Positions 6,639-11,989 of a DNA stretch of 11,989 bases are shown here, one piece after another (the first letter of the stretch is position 1; the number at the start of each line of letters is the position of its first letter). The position numbers were made by a program, and so were the translations under genes. Below the pieces are notes generated by a model. It had not been told where the DNA came from. It did no database searches and was given only the letters and a program-made list of their open reading frames with translations. The stretch spans positions 1 through 11,989 of the forward strand of contig CATBLW010000174.1 in the NCBI GenBank assembly GCA_949486985.1. The letters run 5' to 3'. Origin of the DNA: Prochlorococcus marinus str. MIT 9215. GTDB taxonomy: Bacteria; Cyanobacteriota; Cyanobacteriia; PCC-6307; Cyanobiaceae.

Positions 6639-6760
6639 GATGGGCTTGATTCTCGAGGCACTTTGGCAGGTTGGAACTTGTTGTTGTTGCTGAATTCCAT
6701 CTTTAGTTTTGTTGGAGGGGCGTGTTCCCTTCGCTGCTTCTTCTCCATCCTTTGATCTCG

Positions 6761-7267
6761 ATGGCGATTCTGCGTTTTCTGGTTCTGCCTTTCCGTGCTC
6801 CGCTACTGCTCCTTTTGTTTGGAGTCGCAGTGATCATGGGCAATTATTGGTCAACTCTTCAGCCGGCGTTGATGCGCTCCCGTGGTATTGATCCACAGCT
6901 TTTTTGGACTGTTGAGCTTCTCCAGGCGCTCGCTGTGGTGGTGATTTGCACAATGCCAGATCTGCTAATGCGCCAGGTCTCATTGTTGATGGCATCGAGC
7001 CGGGCGATCAGCTTGATTGTCACGTTGCTGCTGGTCATCACTGGTGGCTTGTATCTGTTGCGTCTCAGCCTCTTGGCTGATGTTTTGATTCTTGCGACAT
7101 CGGTTTTGCTGGCTCGATTGGATTTAACGCGTATTCGTGTCGCCCCGCCGCCACTGGTGATGACGATCGCGCTGAGTTCGATTTTGCTGCTTGGGATTTG
7201 GTTGGGTCAGGAGTTGCCAGCGCCTTTATTCAACGGGTCCACAGAGCTTGTGACGATCAAGTTGTAA
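6761..7267 (+). CDS. Multi-pass membrane protein of unknown function
   Basis: I do not recognise a named family. Counting from ATG 6761 the product has 168 residues and about five hydrophobic stretches (roughly 12-27, 50-66, 83-100, 104-120 and 132-149). The loops carry clusters such as LMRSRGIDPQ (37-46) and the basic-proline RIRVAPPP (124-131). It looks like a small integral membrane protein, probably of the thylakoid or plasma membrane. The start is uncertain. A GTG at 6722 would add 13 residues, and a GGAGGGG sequence at 6714-6720 looks like a ribosome-binding site but ends only 1 nt before that GTG and is too far from the ATG. The gene is divergent from txlA. Its last 42 bases overlap the 3' end of the converging slt gene, with both frames coding. 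It is probably specific to picocyanobacteria, which is an inference from not recognising it. Confidence 0.7.
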   Translation: MAILRFLVLPFRAPLLLLLFGVAVIMGNYWSTLQPALMRSRGIDPQLFWTVELLQALAVVVICTMPDLLMRQVSLLMASSRAISLIVTLLLVITGGLYLLRLSLLADVLILATSVLLARLDLTRIRVAPPPLVMTIALSSILLLGIWLGQELPAPLFNGSTELVTIKL

Positions 7268-9259
7268 GTAACTCCAGAGGTTGCCAAGCACCTTTTTTGT
7301 GTAGAGGCGAGTTTCTGGGTAGGGAATGCGTTCCACCCAGAGTTCAGGGTCTGCGCTGAGCTCTGGAGAATTCCACTTGGCGACTGCGTTTGGCCCTGCG
7401 TTATAGCTGGCCACTGTGAGCCATGGATTCCCGTGCCAACGTTCAAGTAGCGCAGCCAGATAACGGCTCCCAAGCGTTGCACTGATCCCAGGCATGGAGA
7501 GCTCTTCTTGGGTCAGTGGTTCACCGGCTAGCTCCGCTGCTGTTGCAGGCATCAGCTGCATCAAACCGATTGCCCCAGCAATGGATTGCACATTGGCTGA
7601 GAAGCGTGATTCTTGTTTGGCGATGGCCAGGAGGAGTTCAGGCCTCACATCACTATCCCTACTGGCTTCTGAAATGGCAGGCCAGAAACGGTAGGGGTGT
7701 TGGCTGCGATGCAAAAGCGCACGTGTTGGGCAGCTTTCGCCGATCAACCGCAAGCTTGCTCGCCATAGTTGATTCAGGCCTGTCCAGTGATCGCCTACTG
7801 CCATCCGAAGTCGCCCTTCAATGATCAACCGCTCGGGATGATTGGTTTCGCTAACGATCAGGTGGCGTTGGTTGCGCCAGGTTTCCCAAGCCTCATTGAC
7901 GAGCCCGAGTCGCCACAGTTCATCCACTAGTTCTGAACCGCTTGCCAGAGGTCGCCAATCTTCCGGTTGAGGTGTTGTTGTCAGCCCTGTTGCTTGAAGG
8001 GAAGGCAATTCCGCAGCCCGCAAGCGGCTCTTGGCACGCCATGTGTAGTAACCGGCTGGATGCGAGCGCAGCAATTGTTCCCAAATCTGCGTTGCTTCTT
8101 CACTGCGGCCCTGCTTCTCCACCGCTAGCCCTTGCCAGAATTGTTGTCTGGCGGCGAGGGGCTCCGGCAATTGCTTGGTTGGGATCAGGTTGAGCAGGGA
8201 TTCGGCTTGGTTCCATTGCTTTTGAAGCAAGGCTTCTCTGGCGAGATCCCATTGCAGTTGCCAGCTTTCAGGGCTGTCTGGCCAACGCTGCATCACATCT
8301 TCTGCCTTGCGGCCTTGTTGGAGTCTTGTTCGTGCGGCATTCACACTGGGGGAACGCGCGATCAGTTGCTTGGGCAGAGCGGCGAGTCGATCCGCATTGG
8401 GATGAAACGGTTCGCTTAGTAGCTTTGCGGCTTCAAGGCTTTCGGGTGCATTGGGATGCTGTTGAGCAAGCAGCAGCAGTTGTTCTTCGCCTTGTTGTTG
8501 CTCTTCCTGATCACCCGATAGCAGTGCTTGGCCAATCGCCAGTGCTGTCGCCTGATCAGCAGGTTTGCCTTGCAGGCAGTTCAGCGCAGCTGGACCATCG
8601 CCGAGTTGGGCGAGTGCTCTTGATAATTGTTGCCTTTGTGCAGCATTGGCTGTTGTTTCAGTGCTTGCCTCACAGGCTTTATCGAAGACTTCTCGTGCCC
8701 CTGGCCAGCGAATGCCCCAGCGAGCGAGGTGCAAGGCTGCTTGATTCGTGCTGATCGCTTGATGGTGTTGCTCCACTGCACTGGCCAGTGCAGCGGGGTG
8801 TGCAGGGTGAAGCTTCAGCAGTTGCTGATGCAGTTCAGGCTGGCGGCGCCCAAGGTAGTAATAGGCATCTGCGCTGACTGGGCTGCTCGGGAATCGTTGC
8901 AGCAGAACTCGCCAGCGCTGCGTTGCTTTTGATCTCTCCCCGAGACGTTCGGCGGTTTGGGCTTGCAGCTTGAGTGCTACTGCGGCAAGTGGGCTTCCTC
9001 CCCATCCCTGGCCAGCTAAAAGTCGCTGTCGCCTGTGCGGCGAATCCTTGGATTGGGCAGCCAGAAGCAAGGCGGCTTCGCGGCGTTGTTGTGGATCGAA
9101 CGACCATCGATACTGCTGCCACAGTTCTGTTGATGAAATCTTCGGGTTGAGGGCTTGTTGCCTGGTGCTGAGCAGCTCTTGCCCACCGACAATGGCCATC
9201 AGACTCAGCAAGGCTGTACCGCCAATGAGGGATAAGCCACGCAGGGAACTTGCGTTCAC
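7226..9259 (-). CDS. slt: Soluble lytic transglycosylase-like protein (Slt70 type, GH23)
   Basis: Slt enzymes cut the MurNAc-GlcNAc bond of peptidoglycan and leave a 1,6-anhydroMurNAc end. Counting from GTG 9259 (677 residues), a hydrophobic signal or anchor segment covers about 8-26. About 500 residues of Ala/Leu/Gln-rich helices follow, with TPR-like repeats such as ATQRWRVLLQRFP and ATQIWEQLLRSHP; these match the superhelical U-domain of Slt70. The C-terminal GH23 domain (about 520-660) holds catalytic E550 in AIAKQESRF, then AGAIGLMQLMPATA (561-574) and ASYNAGPNAV (617-626), all diagnostic. The frame stays open upstream to a TTG at 9325, which would overlap the divergent small gene. The GTG at 9259 is preferred because it puts the hydrophobic segment at the N-terminus. 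The protein should act in the periplasm. Its 3' end overlaps the converging membrane protein gene by 42 bp. Confidence 0.93.
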   Translation of the reverse strand: MNASSLRGLSLIGGTALLSLMAIVGGQELLSTRQQALNPKISSTELWQQYRWSFDPQQRREAALLLAAQSKDSPHRRQRLLAGQGWGGSPLAAVALKLQAQTAERLGERSKATQRWRVLLQRFPSSPVSADAYYYLGRRQPELHQQLLKLHPAHPAALASAVEQHHQAISTNQAALHLARWGIRWPGAREVFDKACEASTETTANAAQRQQLSRALAQLGDGPAALNCLQGKPADQATALAIGQALLSGDQEEQQQGEEQLLLLAQQHPNAPESLEAAKLLSEPFHPNADRLAALPKQLIARSPSVNAARTRLQQGRKAEDVMQRWPDSPESWQLQWDLAREALLQKQWNQAESLLNLIPTKQLPEPLAARQQFWQGLAVEKQGRSEEATQIWEQLLRSHPAGYYTWRAKSRLRAAELPSLQATGLTTTPQPEDWRPLASGSELVDELWRLGLVNEAWETWRNQRHLIVSETNHPERLIIEGRLRMAVGDHWTGLNQLWRASLRLIGESCPTRALLHRSQHPYRFWPAISEASRDSDVRPELLLAIAKQESRFSANVQSIAGAIGLMQLMPATAAELAGEPLTQEELSMPGISATLGSRYLAALLERWHGNPWLTVASYNAGPNAVAKWNSPELSADPELWVERIPYPETRLYTKKVLGNLWSYLQLDRHKLCGPVE

Positions 9260-9310
9260 ACCAGAGCCGAAACTGATGGCATTCTGTGGGCAGGCATAGC
9301 TGGATGTGTG

Positions 9311-9514
9311 ATGCCATCTCCACAACGATTCATTCGGCCTGGTGAGGGTCAGCGTCGACGCTGTGCTGTTGCGGTGCTGTTGGCTCTGCTGGTTTGGGGG
9401 TTTCGTTGGCTCTGGCCGTTGCAGTATCTGCCTGGTTGGATTGTGATGCTGGTGATGGTTTGGGCTGCTCTTGAGCTGGTTGGGTTGCTCTGGTTCCCGC
9501 GGCGTTGGCGTTAA
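9311..9514 (+). CDS. Small tryptophan-rich membrane protein
   Basis: I do not recognise this 67-residue protein. It has a basic N-terminus (RPGEGQRRR around 9-17), two hydrophobic segments at about 18-33 and 41-60 joined by a short turn, and a basic end (FPRRWR). Seven tryptophans in 67 residues is high. The positive charges at both ends suggest a helical hairpin with both ends in the cytoplasm. A GTG directly before the ATG (9308) could also serve as start. It is divergent from slt with 51 bp between the chosen starts, and glmM follows 76 nt downstream on the same strand, so it may share a transcript with glmM. No ribosome-binding site is evident. Absence of stops plus a coherent membrane pattern supports a real gene, but length alone is weak evidence. 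Confidence 0.6.
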   Translation: MPSPQRFIRPGEGQRRRCAVAVLLALLVWGFRWLWPLQYLPGWIVMLVMVWAALELVGLLWFPRRWR

Positions 9515-9590
9515 GTCAGGCTTGGCTTTCCTTCTTTTTCTTGAGTGAAAAGCTCAGGAGCCTTAGCATTTGATCGATTTTTGAGACCTC

Positions 9591-11006
9591 ATGGCTGACA
9601 CTGCCATGGTCGATGGCATGCATTACCCCGTAGGCATTCCTTTGGGTACAGCCAATGCCAGCTTCGGCACTGATGGAATTCGTGGTCGGGTTGGCACTGT
9701 CTTGACCCCGGCGCTTGCGTTGCAGGTGGGTTACTGGTGTGGGCAGGTATTGCCCGCAGAAGGCCCGGTCTTGATCGGTATGGATTCCCGTTGCAGTGGC
9801 CCGATGGTGGCGGCTGCATTAACGGCTGGTCTTACGGCTGCTGGCCGAGATGTGTGGAGCTTGGGGCTTTGCCCAACGCCAGCGGTGCCTGGCTTGATCA
9901 GGAAGCTCGCAGCGGCTGGCGGCTTGATGGTTTCGGCCAGTCACAACCCACCGGAAGACAACGGCATCAAGGTGTTTGGTGCTGATGGCACCAAGTTGAG
10001 GGCAGAGCAGCAGGATGCCATCGAAGCTGGTTTACGCGGTGAATCGTCCGGCGCCAGTGTTGGCACCAGCATCAGCAGTTGTGGCTTAGCTGAGCAGCGC
10101 CATGAGCTGTTGCGTTCATATCGCGAGTCTCTGTTGGCATCGGTCCAGAACCGTCGCTTGGATGGGGTCAAGATCGTGCTTGATCTTTGCTGGGGCTCGG
10201 CAACGGCTTGTGGTGCTGAGGTGTTTGCGGCTTTAGGTGCAGATTTAACCGTCTTGCATGGTGAACCGGATGGCAGCCGCATCAATGTTGGCTGTGGTTC
10301 TACCCAGCTTGATCCGCTGCGTCAGGCCGTGATCGAACGTGGTGCCGCCATGGGCTTCGCCTTTGATGGAGATGCCGATCGGATGTTGGCCGTTGATGCC
10401 CAGGGTCGTGTCGTCGATGGCGATCATGTCCTCTACCTCTGGGGATCAGCGTTGCAGGATCAGCAGCAGCTACCTGCGCAAAGGCTGGTTGCCACAGTGA
10501 TGTCCAACCTTGGCTTTGAGCGGGCTTGGCAGGCTCGCGGTGGCGTGCTCGAACGGACGCCTGTGGGTGATCAGCATGTTCATGCCGCGATGGTGGCGAG
10601 TGGTGCGGCTTTGGGTGGTGAACAATCTGGGCACATCCTTGCCTCGGCACATGGTCTTTGTGGGGATGGAGTGCTCACGGCGTTGCAGATCGCCACGCTC
10701 TGCCATGGACGGCAATTGACCCTCGCCGAATGGCGGGATCAGAGCTTTGAGTCATTCCCGCAGAAGTTGGTGAATGTGCGTGTTCCTGATTTGGAGCGTC
10801 GTAAGGGTTGGCAGCAGTGTCAGCCTTTGCAGGAGGCGGTTTTGGCGGCAGAAGCAGCCATGGGTGAAGACGGCCGAGTCTTGGTGAGGGCGAGTGGAAC
10901 GGAGCCGTTGTTAAGGGTGATGATTGAAGCGGCGGATCCTGCTGCCGTGGAGTCCTGGACAGAACAGCTGGCCGCTCTTGCTGAGCAACACCTCAACCGG
11001 GATTGA
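9591..11006 (+). CDS. glmM: Phosphoglucosamine mutase
   Basis: GlmM interconverts glucosamine-6-phosphate and glucosamine-1-phosphate, the step before UDP-GlcNAc for peptidoglycan and lipopolysaccharide. The 471-residue product carries the four alpha-D-phosphohexomutase regions in order: FGTDGIRGRVG at 25-35 near the N-terminus; VSASHNPPEDNGIKVFG at 114-130, with S117 as the catalytic phosphoserine; DGDADRM at 259-265 as the metal-binding loop (D259, D261, D263); and GGEQSGH at 342-348 as the sugar-specificity loop. The phosphate-binding loop RASGTEPLLRV lies at 433-443. The GEQSGH loop favours GlmM over phosphomannomutase/phosphoglucomutase. The protein is about 25 residues longer than the E. 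coli enzyme, partly through about 15 extra N-terminal residues. The ATG at 9591 has only a weak upstream site; Met6 and Met10 are possible later starts. Its stop overlaps the end of the converging sugar-kinase gene by 14 bp. Confidence 0.97.
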   Translation: MADTAMVDGMHYPVGIPLGTANASFGTDGIRGRVGTVLTPALALQVGYWCGQVLPAEGPVLIGMDSRCSGPMVAAALTAGLTAAGRDVWSLGLCPTPAVPGLIRKLAAAGGLMVSASHNPPEDNGIKVFGADGTKLRAEQQDAIEAGLRGESSGASVGTSISSCGLAEQRHELLRSYRESLLASVQNRRLDGVKIVLDLCWGSATACGAEVFAALGADLTVLHGEPDGSRINVGCGSTQLDPLRQAVIERGAAMGFAFDGDADRMLAVDAQGRVVDGDHVLYLWGSALQDQQQLPAQRLVATVMSNLGFERAWQARGGVLERTPVGDQHVHAAMVASGAALGGEQSGHILASAHGLCGDGVLTALQIATLCHGRQLTLAEWRDQSFESFPQKLVNVRVPDLERRKGWQQCQPLQEAVLAAEAAMGEDGRVLVRASGTEPLLRVMIEAADPAAVESWTEQLAALAEQHLNRD

Positions 11007-11955
11007 GTTGGAGCTGGCGGAGTGCAAGCTGCAGAGCACCATCGAGGGCATCCCCTTGGCCTTTGATCAAGCTTGCAGTCGGTAGACGCATGGCGATGGC
11101 TTGCTCGATCAGCTCACGAAAGGGTTGCAGATGTTCAAAGGCTCCGCCGTTGCCACAGATTTTGGGAGCTGATAGCCGAAGCCCTTGGGCAACTCCTGCA
11201 ATGGCTTCGGCAATGCAGTGGGCTGATTGTTCAAGGATTGCGATGGCATCCTGATCGCCTACCTCGGCTTCGGCGACGACGAGTGGCGCGAGTTGCGCAA
11301 ACCCGGCTGCACCGAAACTGGGTTGCACAACCAGGGCTTTCACAGCCGCAGCCGATGCGCAATCGAGAGAGCTCCAGAGTTTTTGGCGCAGAGGTCGATC
11401 GGGGATGCGGCCATCGGCCATGCGCAGGCTGAGCTGTAGCCCCTTTTGCCCGATGTTCTGTGCCGAGCCACCCTCATCAAGGAGCCACCCCCAGCCGCCA
11501 CAGCGTTGCTCTTGGCTTTGATCGTTGCGACCGATGCAGATCATGCCGGTGCCACTGATCAACAGAATCCCTGCTCCTTGAGGGAAGGCCCCATGTAGCG
11601 CTGTGCGTTCATCGCCTGTGGCGAGACAGTGTTCAGTTGCTAGCCCCAGAGAACTTGCGAGTAGCTGTTGGGCTTGGAGTTGCAGCGGTGTGCCCTGTTC
11701 CACACCGCTGGCGCCGATTGCCGCCGCTGCAATCGTTGGTGGCTCCGTCTCCAGTTCTGCTTGCTTGATCGCGGCCTGGAAGCTGCTCTCAATAGCTTGC
11801 GCAAATTTCACTTCACCAGCAGGGGCTTGCAGATGAATGACGCCGCTGCCATGGCCTTCTGCAATCGCTTGCCATTGGTTTTGTTGCCAGTGGCTGAGGC
11901 GGCATCGGGTATGGGTTTGTCCGGCATCAAAGCCTGCAATCAAAAGGCTGGTCAC
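10993..11955 (-). CDS. BadF/BadG family ATPase, N-acetylglucosamine kinase-like
   Basis: The 320-residue product has the ASKHA (actin/sugar kinase) fold of the BadF/BadG/BcrA/BcrD family. Seen in order: phosphate-1 loop GFDAGQTHTRCRL (8-20), with Gln where many NAGK proteins have Gly; ATGDERTALHGAF (112-124), where D115 sits at the position of the NAGK catalytic Asp; phosphate-2 loop LLISGTGMICIG (131-142); GGWGWLLDEGGSA (153-165), matching the NAGK GGWG-xxxxDEGS motif; and the adenosine motif KICGNGGAFEHL (265-276). This favours a sugar kinase over a benzoyl-CoA reductase activator, since the iron-sulfur cysteines of the latter are not seen. The substrate is not proven; GlcNAc or a related aminosugar is likely. 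The start is GTG 11955, preceded at suitable distance by a GGGGG-type ribosome-binding site (about 11962-11966). Its 3' end overlaps glmM by 14 bp. Confidence 0.88.
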   Translation of the reverse strand: MTSLLIAGFDAGQTHTRCRLSHWQQNQWQAIAEGHGSGVIHLQAPAGEVKFAQAIESSFQAAIKQAELETEPPTIAAAAIGASGVEQGTPLQLQAQQLLASSLGLATEHCLATGDERTALHGAFPQGAGILLISGTGMICIGRNDQSQEQRCGGWGWLLDEGGSAQNIGQKGLQLSLRMADGRIPDRPLRQKLWSSLDCASAAAVKALVVQPSFGAAGFAQLAPLVVAEAEVGDQDAIAILEQSAHCIAEAIAGVAQGLRLSAPKICGNGGAFEHLQPFRELIEQAIAMRLPTASLIKGQGDALDGALQLALRQLQLNPG

Positions 11956-11989
11956 CTTTGTTCCCCCACTTGTTCTCCTGCTCGTTGAA

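Noticed and set aside
8326..8754. 142-aa plus-strand open frame inside slt
   Set aside because: It is antisense to the well-supported slt superhelical domain and reads as a shadow of that frame; no independent features.
9540..9558. 6-bp hairpin with one G-T pair upstream of glmM
   Set aside because: Considered as a terminator for the small membrane gene, but no T-run follows on the plus strand, and on the minus strand it is followed by A residues.
10300..10650. 116-aa minus-strand open frame inside glmM
   Set aside because: It is His/Pro/Arg-rich antisense of the GlmM core and has no start-site support.

Overview
The window looks like a chromosomal segment of a marine picocyanobacterium (Prochlorococcus/Synechococcus type). 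The diagnostic genes are ntcA (the cyanobacterial nitrogen regulator), a TxlA/HCF164-type membrane thioredoxin, a DUF3084 protein and a cyanobacterial CobO-like P-loop protein. Gaps are short and Shine-Dalgarno sites are weak or absent. No rRNA, tRNA, CRISPR array, insertion sequence or prophage is visible.

Layout. Positions 1-2767 are all on the minus strand. Transcription there runs rph (RNase PH), then ntcA, then a DUF3084 envelope/coiled-coil protein whose 3' end is cut by the window edge. From a divergent 182-bp gap, the plus strand carries a CobO-like protein with an eroded P-loop, overlapping by 1 nt with dcd (dCTP deaminase). Next comes a minus-strand pair, txlA then selO (25 nt apart). 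They converge on dcd across a 131-bp gap that holds a nested inverted repeat. Then follow a plus-strand multi-pass membrane protein of unknown function (6761-7267), a minus-strand soluble-lytic-transglycosylase-like protein (7226-9259), a plus-strand 67-aa membrane protein, glmM, and finally a minus-strand BadF/NAGK-type sugar kinase.

How the genes fit together. Three themes are visible: nitrogen control (ntcA); nucleotide/RNA metabolism (rph, dcd); and cell-wall aminosugar metabolism. In the last, a lytic transglycosylase cuts murein, a putative GlcNAc-type kinase could salvage aminosugar, and GlmM makes GlcN-1-P for new UDP-GlcNAc. The most unusual part is the txlA-selO pair. SelO is a pseudokinase-fold AMPylase linked to redox control, and here it sits directly behind a membrane thioredoxin. 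The selO gene is clearly poorer in G+C than its neighbours and belongs to a divergent SelO subfamily, which suggests it was acquired. I see no clearly new multi-gene defence or mobile system. The best candidates for follow-up are the txlA-selO pairing, the eroded P-loop of the CobO-like protein, and the wall-turnover cluster.
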